DNA from: Flavivirga abyssicola
Lineage (GTDB): Bacteria; Bacteroidota; Bacteroidia; Flavobacteriales; Flavobacteriaceae
Direction of reading: 5' to 3'
Length of the DNA: 64,000 nt
Assembly (NCBI RefSeq): GCF_030540775.2
Contig: NZ_CP141266.1
Location: 3,893,001-3,957,000, forward strand
The position numbers and the translations under genes are program-made. Shown here piece by piece: positions 11,123 to 20,182 of the stretch. Under the pieces are notes generated by a model. The model searched no databases. It was not told the DNA's origin and saw only the letters and a program-made list of their open reading frames with translations. Positions within the stretch are counted from its first letter, which is position 1; each line of letters begins with the position of its first letter.

Positions 11123-11362
11123 TTATGATTTTAGCTCAGAAGAGATGTTTTCAACGATCCGTATCGCTTTATCAAGCTCATCCTTATTTACAAAAATTTC
11201 TTGAAACCCTGGAATTATACCTCCTCCAAAACCTGCTAAACGAGCAGATTCTGTTGAGTCTTTAACAACCGCATTAATATCAATTGCTTTTAATTCACTA
11301 ATAATTCGTTGAACAATTATAAAATCTCCTGTAAATATTTTTATATAATTTGAATCCATCAT
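11123..11362 (-). CDS. DUF2007 domain protein (putative signal-transducing)
   Basis: A 79-residue soluble protein. It matches the DUF2007 family: KIFTGDFIIVQRIISELKAI at the start, the glycine-rich GFGGGIIPGFQEIFVN in the middle and a C-terminal helix. The family has a ferredoxin-like PII-type fold and no proven function. Convergent with the DUF3995 gene. Confidence 0.8.
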   Translation of the reverse strand: MMDSNYIKIFTGDFIIVQRIISELKAIDINAVVKDSTESARLAGFGGGIIPGFQEIFVNKDELDKAIRIVENISSELKS

Positions 11363-11599
11363 AGTTATAAGTTTGTGAGTGTCTTTTAAAGATACAAAAT
11401 TTTAAATAAAAACCATTAGATTAAGTAAAAGTCGCGGTTAAAATTTTAGTAATAAGAACTTACTTGCTTTTGATGTAAATTTTAACATTTCTTATCATAT
11501 AAAAATTCCTATTTACGCCTTGTTAAATTTCCTTAATTGTTTGTAATACAGATAGTTTTAGACGAACGGTTGCGTTTTAACGTATTTGTAATCAGTTAG

Positions 11600-11630
11600 T
11601 TGCAGTTTATTTCGTTTTTATGTATACTTG
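11600..11630 (+). promoter_or_regulatory. Promoter of the secreted protein gene at 11660
   Basis: TTG at 11600-11602, 20 bases, then TATACTTG at 11623-11630, one mismatch from TAnnTTTG. The start codon follows 30 bases downstream. Confidence 0.55.
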
Positions 11631-11659
11631 TTCTACCCTAATTAAATTAAAATTTTAAA

Positions 11660-12430
11660 ATGAAAAAACCTACTCTAACTTTTATGCTTTTTTGCTTTAT
11701 TTCTATGTCCTATGCTCAAGTTGGTATTGGAACTGTAACACCAAATAATTCATCAGTACTTGATGTTCAAAGTACTAACAAAGGTGTGCTGCTTCCGCGA
11801 CTGACTAATGCGCAGAAAAATAATATTCCGAGTCCAGCAACTGGACTTATGGTGTATGACACAACCAATAAATGTACCTCTGTAAATATTGGCACACCTT
11901 TTTCTCCAGATTGGGAGTGTTTAAATAAAACAGATAATGCAACTATACCTACGGTTATTGTATCTAATACATCTTTGGTAGTTGATACATCGAATGATCG
12001 TGAATGGCTTGATGTGCCAGATTTAAGTGCGACGTTTACAATTTTAGAAGATGAAACCATTAAAATAGATTGGACATTGTTTTCTGGCCAATTGAATTCG
12101 TCAACCGATTCCGGTTTTGCTCAGATGTTTACTATTCTCGAAATTAACGGCGCCAATGATGTTACGTCTTCTAATTATCTGCCTATGATTCATAATCCAG
12201 GAGGTGATAGTTTTAGACTTTTAATGAATAATTCTACGTTTTCGCATGCCATTACTCTTAATGCAGGAACTTATACTGTAAAAGTAAAAGTTTATATGGC
12301 TAGATTTTTAGGTACTACTACTAGTGTAGAAATTGGTAGCCATATTGGTACTTGGTCAGGAGGTAATAACATGACAGCTCAAGAAAAACTTAATGCAGCT
12401 TCAAATAAACTATTAATTACTTTTCTTTAG
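11660..12430 (+). CDS. Secreted surface-type protein of unknown function
   Basis: A 256-residue exported protein with a classical signal peptide (MKKPTLTFMLFCFISMSYA, cleaved before Q). The mature N-terminus carries VGIGTVTPNNSSVLDVQSTN and GVLLPRLTNAQKNNI, the 'VGIGT..P...LDV' opening common in flavobacterial and phage-fibre-like surface proteins. The rest is beta-rich and unassigned. No type IX C-terminal sorting domain is visible. It has its own promoter and a strong terminator, so it is a single-gene unit. Confidence 0.75.
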   Translation: MKKPTLTFMLFCFISMSYAQVGIGTVTPNNSSVLDVQSTNKGVLLPRLTNAQKNNIPSPATGLMVYDTTNKCTSVNIGTPFSPDWECLNKTDNATIPTVIVSNTSLVVDTSNDREWLDVPDLSATFTILEDETIKIDWTLFSGQLNSSTDSGFAQMFTILEINGANDVTSSNYLPMIHNPGGDSFRLLMNNSTFSHAITLNAGTYTVKVKVYMARFLGTTTSVEIGSHIGTWSGGNNMTAQEKLNAASNKLLITFL

Positions 12431-12452
12431 TGTAGTTGTAAAAATTATTGAT

Positions 12453-12504
12453 AGAAGTCTAAAAAAGTTAAACAGTCTTTTTAACTTTTTTAGACTTCTT
12501 TTTT
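12453..12504 (+). terminator. Strong rho-independent terminator
   Basis: Two perfectly complementary 20-base arms, 12453-12472 and 12480-12499, around a 7-base loop, followed by T to 12504. It lies 22 bases after the stop of the secreted protein gene. Confidence 0.9.
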
Positions 12505-12574
12505 ATCTCGATTTTTAAAAAGCTATTTTTAAGATGTTTTATAGTGTGTTTTGGTTAGGTGGTTAAAAAACAGT

Positions 12575-13429
12575 TTAAAACATTCCTATAACACCAATTT
12601 TATTTCCTGTAAACTGAAGTTTCCAAGAAATACGATTCTTTTCTTTTACAGGATAATTATAAGCTTTTGTTTTGAATAGAAATTTATCTACAGAATCAAC
12701 AACAGCAACACTAATTACAGCTCCTAATGCAATATCTGTAAGCCAATGGGCTCCAGCAAATAATCTTGAAATTGGAGCTACCGAGCCTAGGGTATAGACA
12801 GTTACTTTAGACCATATATTGTCAAACTGTTTAGCTATAGCATGAGCCATTGTCATAGATAAAATAGTATGTCCAGATGGAAATGAATGAAACCCAGGTT
12901 CATTTGACCAAAATCTAAATTCTGTACTTTTATAACCGTTTCCTGGTCGAGCCCTACCAAAAGCAGTTTTACTCAAACTTTGTATTACTCCTGTAGTAAA
13001 TGAGGAGGAAATAATTAATACACTGGTTTTTCTAAGCTTTTCATTTTTAGTCAGCAAACCAAAACCATATAATCCAGCATTAGCAATAAAATAAACTTGT
13101 GGGCTTCCAAACCTGGTACCAGCTTCCATAAAAACATTTGGTACATCGGGCTCTTGGCGAATAAAGAAAGCGCTGCCTTCATCATCTATAGTAGAAAGCG
13201 CAAGAGATCCGAGTGCTATAGTCCCTAAAGTTGCAAAATCTTTCTTTTTCCAATGAAAAGGTCTTGTAAAGGCATGTTTAACTCCTAAAAAAGCTTGTTT
13301 AGCATCATAGACAGCTAATTGACCTATGGATGAGCTGTCTTTGGTTTTTTCTAATGCCATTTCCTGCGCGCTCAACTTTAAAGATACACAGCATATAATT
13401 ATTAGAAAGCATTTTTTTTGCAATGTCAT
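12575..13429 (-). CDS. PAP2-family phosphatase
   Basis: A membrane-associated acid phosphatase of the PAP2 superfamily, which removes phosphate from lipid or isoprenoid phosphates. Three motifs are present: KTAFGRARP, SFPSGHT and SRLFAGAHWLTD with its His. I chose the ATG at 13429, one base after the pheT stop (TAATATG on the minus strand), giving 284 residues and a clean signal peptide (MTLQKKCFLIIICCVSLKLSAQ). A start 33 bases upstream would overlap pheT. It is the second gene of a pheT operon, though no functional link is evident. Confidence 0.88.
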   Translation of the reverse strand: MTLQKKCFLIIICCVSLKLSAQEMALEKTKDSSSIGQLAVYDAKQAFLGVKHAFTRPFHWKKKDFATLGTIALGSLALSTIDDEGSAFFIRQEPDVPNVFMEAGTRFGSPQVYFIANAGLYGFGLLTKNEKLRKTSVLIISSSFTTGVIQSLSKTAFGRARPGNGYKSTEFRFWSNEPGFHSFPSGHTILSMTMAHAIAKQFDNIWSKVTVYTLGSVAPISRLFAGAHWLTDIALGAVISVAVVDSVDKFLFKTKAYNYPVKEKNRISWKLQFTGNKIGVIGMF

Positions 13430-13430
13430 A

Positions 13431-15857
13431 TTATCTAAGTTCTGCACCAAGCTGTTTTTCAAAATTAGCTTGTAACTTATTCATTATTTTATCTATTTGT
13501 TTATCTGTAAGGGTTTTATTTTCATCTTGTAACGTAAAACTAACAGCATAGCTCTTTTTACCTTTTGGTAAGTTTTTACCTTGATAAACATCAAATAGAT
13601 TGACATTTTTCAATAATTGTTTCTCACTTTGTTTTGCAATTTTATAAATAGATTCAAAAGTAACTTGATCATCTAATAATAAAGCAAAATCGCGTCGTAC
13701 TTCAGGGTATTTAGGAATAGCCTTAAATTTAATCGTGTTATGCTTTACTAAATTTAAAATAGCATCCCAATTAAAATTGGCAAATAATACGTCTTGAGAA
13801 ATATCAAAGTGTTTTAATATTGGTTTTTTAATTAAACCGAAGTCAACGAGTTTAGTTTTTCCTTGACTAAATTCTATACCTTCACTAAACAAATCATTTT
13901 TAATTGGGGTTTCATTAAATCTTGAAATACCTAAACGTTGTAATACAGCAATAATATAGCCTTTAATTAAAAAGAAATCACCTTTTTTGCTTGTACTATG
14001 CCAGCTTTCTGATGTTTGATTTCCAGTTACAAAAAGTGATAAATGTTTAAATTCCTCTCTTTTATCTCCAAAACCATGATATGTTTTACCATATTCAAAG
14101 AATTTTAAATCGGCACGTTTTCTATTAATATTGAACGATATGGCTTCTAATCCAGAAAATAATAAAGATTGTCTTAAAACAGATAAATCATTACTTAAGG
14201 CGTTTAGTATCGTAATATTGTGCTCGTCTTTTAATTGTTCGCTTAAAGTCGTATAACTTGGAGTTGTTAATGAATTAGAAAGGATTTCATAGAAACCTTG
14301 CGATACTAATTGATCTCCTATAATATTTTGTATTTTATAATCTTCAAATTTTGATATGCCAGAAATAGAAGCATTTAACTTTTTAGTCGTTTTTATATTA
14401 TTGTACCCATAAACACGTAGTATTTCTTCAATGATATCGGCTTCTCGTTGCACATCATTTCTATATGCAGGAACCGTTAAACCCAAACCAGCTTCGGTGA
14501 CATTATTTACTTTTATGTCTAATGATGCTAAAATACGCTTGATGATTTCTTTCGGGATGTCTTCTCCAATTAGTTTTTTTGCATTTTCAAAACTTAATCT
14601 AACCTCAAAATCTTTAATTTTTTTCGGATACACATCAACCAAATCACTGGTAATTTCTCCACCAGCTATCTCTTGAATCAATAGCGCAGCACGCTTTAAT
14701 GCGTATTCTGTAATATTAGGATCGATACCACGTTCAAATCTAAAAGAAGCATCTGTATTTAAGCCATGTCTTTTCGCAGATTTACGAATACTAACTGGAT
14801 TAAAATAGGCGCTTTCTAGAAAAATACTTGTTGTGGCTTCGGTCACACCAGAATTGATGCCTCCAAAAACACCAGCGATACACATTGGTTTTTCGGCATC
14901 GCAAATCATTAAATCATCTTCATGTAATTCACGTTCTACACCATCTAAAGTTATAAACTTGGTGCCTTTCTTTAACGTTTTTACTTCAACCTTATTCCCT
15001 GAAATTTTCACAGCATCAAAGGCATGCAAAGGTTGCCCTAATTCATGCAGTACATAATTAGTAGCGTCAACAATATTATTTATAGGGCTTAGGCCAATAG
15101 CTTTTAATCGGTGCTGTAACCATTCTGGGGATTCCTTAACTTTCAATCCAGATATGGTAACGCCACAATAACGAGGTGCTAAATCTTTATTTTTTACATC
15201 AATATCAATTTTGAGCGTGCGATTATCTATGCGAAATGCACTTGCTGATGGTGTAATAAGCTCCAAATTAATATCTTTTTGAACTAAACCAGCTTTTAAA
15301 TCACGGGCAACGCCTAAATGACTCATGGCATCAGCTCTATTTGGAGTCAGCCCAATTTCGAATACCTGATCGTTTTCAATATCAAAAATACCAGCGGCTG
15401 GTGTTCCAACTTTAGTGGCATCATCTAAAACCATGATACCATCATGAGATTTTCCTAAACCTAATTCATCCTCAGCGCAAATCATACCATGACTTGCTTC
15501 TCCACGGATTTTGCCTTTTTTTATAGTCCAAGCTTCATCTTCGTTAGTGTATAAAGTTGTTCCAATAGTAGCGACTGGTACTTTTTGTCCAGCAGCTACA
15601 TTAGGCGCACCACAAACTATTTGTAAAGGGGTATCTTCTCCTATATTTACAGTGGTAATTTTTAGTTTATCAGCATTAGGATGTTTAACACAGGTTAATA
15701 CTTCACCAACAACAACACCTTCCAGGCCACCTTTAACAGATTGATAGGTTTCTACTCCTTCAACTTCAAGTCCTAAATCTGTAAGTAATTCACTAGTTTG
15801 TTCTGGTGTCCACTCAGTTTTTAAAAACTGTTTTAACCAATTGTAAGAAATTTTCAT
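13431..15857 (-). CDS. pheT: Phenylalanine--tRNA ligase beta subunit
   Basis: Attaches phenylalanine to tRNA-Phe as the large subunit of the alpha2-beta2 enzyme; cytosolic. Full length at 808 residues. Domains in order: N-terminal B1 segment (MKISYNWLKQFLKTEW), OB-fold tRNA-binding domain (about 40-150), B3/B4 editing domain (about 210-385), B5 (about 405-475), the inactive synthetase-like core, and the C-terminal FDX-ACB anticodon domain (about 715-808, with PEVRRDFALLLDD). pheS is not adjacent. A good promoter lies directly upstream and the PAP2 gene follows at one base. Confidence 0.97.
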   Translation of the reverse strand: MKISYNWLKQFLKTEWTPEQTSELLTDLGLEVEGVETYQSVKGGLEGVVVGEVLTCVKHPNADKLKITTVNIGEDTPLQIVCGAPNVAAGQKVPVATIGTTLYTNEDEAWTIKKGKIRGEASHGMICAEDELGLGKSHDGIMVLDDATKVGTPAAGIFDIENDQVFEIGLTPNRADAMSHLGVARDLKAGLVQKDINLELITPSASAFRIDNRTLKIDIDVKNKDLAPRYCGVTISGLKVKESPEWLQHRLKAIGLSPINNIVDATNYVLHELGQPLHAFDAVKISGNKVEVKTLKKGTKFITLDGVERELHEDDLMICDAEKPMCIAGVFGGINSGVTEATTSIFLESAYFNPVSIRKSAKRHGLNTDASFRFERGIDPNITEYALKRAALLIQEIAGGEITSDLVDVYPKKIKDFEVRLSFENAKKLIGEDIPKEIIKRILASLDIKVNNVTEAGLGLTVPAYRNDVQREADIIEEILRVYGYNNIKTTKKLNASISGISKFEDYKIQNIIGDQLVSQGFYEILSNSLTTPSYTTLSEQLKDEHNITILNALSNDLSVLRQSLLFSGLEAISFNINRKRADLKFFEYGKTYHGFGDKREEFKHLSLFVTGNQTSESWHSTSKKGDFFLIKGYIIAVLQRLGISRFNETPIKNDLFSEGIEFSQGKTKLVDFGLIKKPILKHFDISQDVLFANFNWDAILNLVKHNTIKFKAIPKYPEVRRDFALLLDDQVTFESIYKIAKQSEKQLLKNVNLFDVYQGKNLPKGKKSYAVSFTLQDENKTLTDKQIDKIMNKLQANFEKQLGAELR

Positions 15858-15881
15858 AAAAAATTTACTATTTTAAGAATG

Positions 15882-15911
15882 CAAAGATAAAATATTGAAG
15901 CTAGCATTCAA
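15882..15911 (-). promoter_or_regulatory. pheT promoter
   Basis: On the minus strand: TTG (15911-15909), 19 bases, then TATCTTTG (15889-15882), a complete Bacteroidota promoter 25 bases before the pheT ATG. The short distance leaves almost no leader and so no room for a tRNA-type attenuator. Confidence 0.8.
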
Positions 15912-16012
15912 ACATTGCTAGTAATTTGTAGACTTAAAAAGTATAATTATTATTTTTTTATTTGTTAGTATAATGTTGTTATTTCGAATAATGTAATTCA
16001 AGATAACCTTTT

Positions 16013-17224
16013 ATGAAACATTTTGCTTTAATTCTATTGATTCTTTTTGCTTTTGCTTGCAAACAAGATGCTAAAATAAATATGCTGGAAACGGGAACAT
16101 ATCGAGCTTTATTAAAAGTAAATAACACCGAGGACTTACCATTTAATTTTGAAGTGGTTTCTGAAAATAAATTAAACATTTTTAATGCTGAAGAGGTTAT
16201 AGAGGTTGATGATATCACTTATAAAAATGACTCTGTGTATATTAAAATGCCTGTTTTTGAAGGATATTTGGTTGCAAAAATTGAAAATAATAAACTCACT
16301 GGTAGTTTTGTTAAGGCTGGTTTAAATAGAGTCATGGTATTCTCAGCCGAGAAAAATGCCAACCGTTTTAATACTTCTGAAAAAGCTAAACACGATGTTT
16401 CTGGTCATTGGGAAACTGTTTTTAGTCCAGACTCTGAAGAAGATACTTATATAGCCAAAGGCATTTTTAGCCAGAAAGGGAATGTTGTTACAGGAACTTT
16501 TAGAACAACTACAGGTGATTATCGTTACTTAGAAGGGGTGTTAGATGGTGAAGAACTAAAACTATCTACTTTTGATGGTGCGCATGCATTTCTATTCATT
16601 GCTACAGTTACGGATAGTTCTATGGTTGGTACGTTTTTTTCTGGAAATCATTTTCAGGAACCTTTTATAGCCAAACGTAATGATACTTATGAATTGCCAG
16701 ATGCTCATAGCCTAACCTTTTTAAAAGAAGGCTATGATAAAGTCGAATTTTCTTTTCCTGATGAAAACAAAACCATGGTTTCTTTAAAAGATGCACCTTT
16801 TAAAGATAAAGTTGTTTTAGTACAAATTATGGGAACCTGGTGTCCTAATTGTTTGGATGAAAGTAAGTTTTATTCAGAATTTTATAAAAACAATAAGAAT
16901 AAAGATATTGAAATAATAGCTTTGGCTTTTGAGTATGTAAAAACAAAGGAATCTGCTTTTAACAATATTAGGCGTTTAAAGAATAAGACTGGTATTACAT
17001 ATCCTGTTTTGCTTGCGCAGTATGGTTCTTCAAGTAAAGTTAAAGCGCAAGAGAAATTACCTATGCTTAATCATGTGTTGTCGTATCCTACTACTATTTT
17101 TATTGACAAAAAAGGAGCAGTTAGGAAGATCCATACAGGGTTTAATGGACCAGCTACTGGAGATAAGTATGTGGCGTTTAAAGAAGCGTTTGAGGTGTTT
17201 GTTAATGAATTGCTTAGTGAATAA
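16013..17224 (+). CDS. TlpA/ResA-like thiol-disulfide oxidoreductase lipoprotein
   Basis: A 403-residue lipoprotein (MKHFALILLILFAFAC; Cys16) for the periplasmic face. Residues about 20-240 are a beta-rich N-terminal domain of the kind found ahead of Bacteroidota thioredoxins. Residues about 250-400 are a TlpA-like domain with the intact redox motif WCPNC (Cys277, Cys280) and a cis-Pro loop (SYPTTIFIDKKG). It should reduce or isomerise disulfides outside the cytoplasm. Contrast the CXXC-less relative at 7334-8752. Confidence 0.88.
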   Translation: MKHFALILLILFAFACKQDAKINMLETGTYRALLKVNNTEDLPFNFEVVSENKLNIFNAEEVIEVDDITYKNDSVYIKMPVFEGYLVAKIENNKLTGSFVKAGLNRVMVFSAEKNANRFNTSEKAKHDVSGHWETVFSPDSEEDTYIAKGIFSQKGNVVTGTFRTTTGDYRYLEGVLDGEELKLSTFDGAHAFLFIATVTDSSMVGTFFSGNHFQEPFIAKRNDTYELPDAHSLTFLKEGYDKVEFSFPDENKTMVSLKDAPFKDKVVLVQIMGTWCPNCLDESKFYSEFYKNNKNKDIEIIALAFEYVKTKESAFNNIRRLKNKTGITYPVLLAQYGSSSKVKAQEKLPMLNHVLSYPTTIFIDKKGAVRKIHTGFNGPATGDKYVAFKEAFEVFVNELLSE

Positions 17225-17304
17225 TTTAAGGGACTTAATACATGTATTGGGCAGTCTTGAATGTATTTGGTTTCAAAAAAATGTATATTAACAATGCTTT
17301 TCAT

Positions 17305-17326
17305 CGATAAAATTTGCATTTTATCG
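17305..17326. promoter_or_regulatory. Perfect 9-base inverted repeat upstream of the beta-helix/TonB gene
   Basis: CGATAAAAT (17305-17313), TTGC, ATTTTATCG (17318-17326), ending 47 bases before the next start codon. It lacks a T-run, so an operator or RNA hairpin is more likely than a terminator. A second palindrome, AATACATGTATT, is at 17237-17248. Confidence 0.4.
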
Positions 17327-17373
17327 GTTATAATTGTAAGTTTAGCGCGTGCTATTATTAACAATTATTTAAC

Positions 17374-19029
17374 ATGAAAAATTTTTTCACAATATTCTGG
17401 ATCTTTTTTTTGCTAATTTACAATGCAAATGCTCAGCAGGAAGAGGAAATAATAACAAAGAATGAATGGTTAAAACATTGGACAGAGTTTAAACCAAATT
17501 TGACCAATAATAATGAACCTTCAGAAATATTATCAGGAGAAATTACTGAAGATATTAAGCTTTATAAAAGAGAAACTTACTTATTGTTAGGGCATGTTTT
17601 TGTAAAAGAAGGTGTTACGCTTACTATAGAACCTGGTACAGTAATAATTGGTGATTATGATACAAAGGCATCTTTAACTATAGCCAAAGGAGCAAACATA
17701 ATTGCAGATGGTTTAGTAACAGACCCTATAGTTTTTACATCAAATAGAAGTGTTAAAAAAGCTGGGGATTGGGGTGGTATAATTTTATTAGGTGATGCAC
17801 CTTCAAATAAATTTGGAAGAGCTTCTGTTTCTTCTTTTTATTCAAAATTAGAGCCGAAATTTTACAAAAACACAAATTATGGAGGTGAAAATGTAATAAA
17901 GAATTCTGGTATTTTAAGATTTGTAAGAATTGAATATGCAGGTAAAAAAGAATATAGAGCTGGCGGTGGTTTTAGCGGTTTATTATTGGCAGGTGTAGGT
18001 AATGAAACTATTATAGAAAATGTGATGGTAAGTTATTCTGCTGGAGACTCTTTTAAAATTTGGGGGGGAGAGGTCAATTTAAAGAATATGGTTTCTTATA
18101 AATCTAGCGGAAATGATTTTAGCCTTAATTTTGGTACTAAAACTAAGTTAGATAATTCATTGGCTATTAGATTTCCTTACACATCCAATAGTAGAGGCGC
18201 AAGGTGTTTGGATTTAAGGTCTTATGACAAGAAAGAAAATGTTGATTTTTCTAAAAAAGGCACATCTTTGGTTGCTGATAATTTAAAATTAATTAATAAT
18301 AGTAAGGATTTAGACTTTGATATTCAAGCAGGTTTGATAAAAGAAGGTGTTTACGTGGGGCATAATACTTTAGTTAGCATAAATAAAAGTATGATTTCTG
18401 GTTTTAAGCCGGCTATTGTATTACAAGATAAAGTTCAGATAGATCAAGAAAATTTAGAAAAAATTAAAATTACAGATGTGCATTTCAAAGATTGTGTAGG
18501 ATATGTATTGTCAAAAGATAGTGCCAATAACACAGCCTTGGAAAATTGGTATGCTAATAAAGAATTTTTAAATATGATTTCTAAGGGTAGCCGTCCAAAA
18601 ACACTTATTGCCGATGCCAAAAAAGCAGAAATTGAGAATAAAATAGCCAAAAAGAAAGTCTTAATAAATAAAAATACTGTCATACCCTTTAGGCTTATTG
18701 AAAAAGCACCCGCATTTCCGGGATGCAGTAGGGTTGCAAAAGAAGAGTCTAAAGAATGTTTTCAAAAGGAAATGCGATCCCATATCGTTAAAAATTTTCG
18801 TTATCCAGAAACAGCACAAGAAAATAACATAGAGGGACGTGTATTTGTTTTGTTCAATATAAATTCTACCGGGGATATTGCTAAAATCCGATCAAGAGGG
18901 CCAGATAAAAGTTTAGAAGAAGAAGCTGTACGTATTATTAAGCTATTGCCTAAAATGAAGCCTGCTGAAAAAGATGGCCAACCAGTTACAGTCTCTTATG
19001 GAATTCCTATAACTTTTAAAAACTTATAA
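17374..19029 (+). CDS. Secreted beta-helix protein fused to a TonB C-terminal domain
   Basis: A 551-residue protein with a signal peptide (MKNFFTIFWIFFLLIYNANAQ). Residues about 55-390 look like a right-handed parallel beta-helix of the kind found in Bacteroidota exported proteins: EPGTVIIGDYDTKASLTIAKG, GGIILLGDAPSNKFGR, RFVRIEYAGK, GGGFSGLLLAGVGN and ENVMVSYSAGDSFKIWGG. Residues about 450-551 match the TonB C-terminal domain (PAFPGCS, FRYPETAQENNIEGRVFVLF, PKMKPAEKDGQPVTVSYGIP). There is no N-terminal TonB membrane anchor or proline-rich linker, so classical energy transduction is unlikely. I infer a periplasmic or surface protein using the domain for binding. Confidence 0.7.
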   Translation: MKNFFTIFWIFFLLIYNANAQQEEEIITKNEWLKHWTEFKPNLTNNNEPSEILSGEITEDIKLYKRETYLLLGHVFVKEGVTLTIEPGTVIIGDYDTKASLTIAKGANIIADGLVTDPIVFTSNRSVKKAGDWGGIILLGDAPSNKFGRASVSSFYSKLEPKFYKNTNYGGENVIKNSGILRFVRIEYAGKKEYRAGGGFSGLLLAGVGNETIIENVMVSYSAGDSFKIWGGEVNLKNMVSYKSSGNDFSLNFGTKTKLDNSLAIRFPYTSNSRGARCLDLRSYDKKENVDFSKKGTSLVADNLKLINNSKDLDFDIQAGLIKEGVYVGHNTLVSINKSMISGFKPAIVLQDKVQIDQENLEKIKITDVHFKDCVGYVLSKDSANNTALENWYANKEFLNMISKGSRPKTLIADAKKAEIENKIAKKKVLINKNTVIPFRLIEKAPAFPGCSRVAKEESKECFQKEMRSHIVKNFRYPETAQENNIEGRVFVLFNINSTGDIAKIRSRGPDKSLEEEAVRIIKLLPKMKPAEKDGQPVTVSYGIPITFKNL

Positions 19030-19139
19030 GATATATAGTATTTTAAAATATTTCAAAGAAGAAACCTGGTCATTCTAAACGCTATCTAAAACAAAATATA
19101 TTTTGTTTGAAGATAGGTAGTGGAGCTTTTGAGGAGCCT

Positions 19140-19166
19140 GCCTGCCATGCCTTTGGCTTGGTAGAC
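19140..19166 (+). repeat. 27-base interspersed module, copy 1
   Basis: Identical over 27 bases to 32397-32423 (begins GCCTGCCATGCC, ends GGTAGAC). The inner GCCTTTGGC can form a small hairpin. Here it precedes the hairpin repeat by 12 bases; in the other copy it follows it. Confidence 0.8.
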
Positions 19167-19178
19167 CAACAGCTATGA

Positions 19179-19244
19179 TGTACCCACATCTAAAAAAATA
19201 TTCATTATTTACTTTTCTTTGCGCGTCCAAAGAAAAGTAACAAA
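19179..19244 (+). repeat. Interspersed hairpin repeat, copy 1
   Basis: About 66 bases, nearly identical to 32327-32393. The core is a perfect 13-base inverted repeat, TTACTTTTCTTTG (19209-19221) and CAAAGAAAAGTAA (19228-19240), with a CGCGTC loop. Both copies start with TGTACCCA and end with GTAACAAA. Confidence 0.85.
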
Positions 19245-19708
19245 AGAAAAGACGCCCCTTCGATAGGAATTTCTTCTTTTGCTTAGGCTCAAGAAGAACC
19301 AAGCACAAAACTTCGACGTCGCGCCAATGCGCCATCCAATCTTATGCTCCTGGGTTTCGAAGCTTTTATCCTTTATTCTTACGAAGGGTCGGGGCTTGCC
19401 TGATGGTGATTTCTTAACGAGTACCTTAGACTCTTTTTTATAATCCTCTTATTTAGGAAGGAATACCCTGTTCAAAAGGAATTCTATGTGCCGCCCCTCT
19501 GAAGGTGTTGGGCTTCTATCTGGTGAATACTATCACATATCATCACGATGCAGCTTTTCTTTAATATTATTATATCTACTGTTTAGGGATCAATATTTGT
19601 GGGTACACCGTAGTTTTCGGAAGGCAGGGAATCTCATTCTTATGAGATGTCTCGTCACTCATGCTTCGCTCTGTCGACATGACAAACGTCTGTTTTCTTA
19701 TAATTAAC

Positions 19709-20179
19709 TTATAAATCATCCAACATGACATTATAATCATACTGTAAATCTTCATGCAATTTTGAAATGATTTTTTTAGAAAGTAAAAGCTGTCTGTTAT
19801 ACATATTCTGTAGTTGAACACTTCTATTGATAGTAGGCGAGAAGTCTTTTAGTTTCTGACAAAAGTAGAGTAAGAGTTCTACTTCTGTTTCTTTGTTTTG
19901 TGAATAGCGAACGTATTTTTTTATATGTCTTAAAATTTTCCGAACGCTTTTTCTAATATAAAAATAGCTATCTCTATTAATTAATTCAAACTCCTCATCT
20001 ATATAGCTTTTTACACTTTCAATATAACCGGATTCGTTATGAGACTCAAAGAGTAAATAGGTTAATAGTTCCTTGTTTTCTTTTTTAAACCTTGATAAAC
20101 GAAGGCAAAGTTCCTGGATTTCTTGTGTTGAGAGTGTATTTAATTCTTGTTTAATTTCTCTTAATGTAACAGCCTTCAT
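19709..20179 (-). CDS. Small conserved protein of unknown function
   Basis: A 156-residue soluble, charged, helical protein (MKAVTLREIKQELNTLSTQEIQELCLRL at the start, split here: MKAVTLREIKQEL then NTLSTQEIQELCLRL). No signal peptide or membrane segment and no motif I recognise. Its ATG follows the methyltransferase stop by three bases, so the two form an operon and the protein may serve the same process. The final residues are DYNVMLDDL. Confidence 0.75.
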   Translation of the reverse strand: MKAVTLREIKQELNTLSTQEIQELCLRLSRFKKENKELLTYLLFESHNESGYIESVKSYIDEEFELINRDSYFYIRKSVRKILRHIKKYVRYSQNKETEVELLLYFCQKLKDFSPTINRSVQLQNMYNRQLLLSKKIISKLHEDLQYDYNVMLDDL

Positions 20180-20182
20180 TTT

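Larger units (their letters stand above)
19030..19708. repeat. Gene-free, repeat-rich spacer of 679 bases
   Basis: No credible gene: the short open frames have no start context or family resemblance. The stretch is visibly richer in G+C and in C-runs than its neighbours (GACGCCCCTTCG, GCCGCCCCTCTG). It holds the hairpin repeat at 19179-19244, the 27-base module at 19140-19166, an imperfect dyad ACAAAATATATTTTGT (19091-19106) and a degenerate copy of the TTCG/GACATGAC element near 19643-19686. It looks like an accumulation site for non-coding interspersed elements. Confidence 0.55.

Noticed and set aside
17305-17326. Terminator of the TlpA-like gene
   Set aside because: The hairpin is 80 bases past the stop and is followed by GGTTATAATT rather than a T-run.
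19075-19821. Short open frames on both strands in the repeat-rich spacer at 19-19.8 kb
   Set aside because: They run through the interspersed repeats, lack start signals and match no family; one overlaps the real minus-strand gene at 19709.
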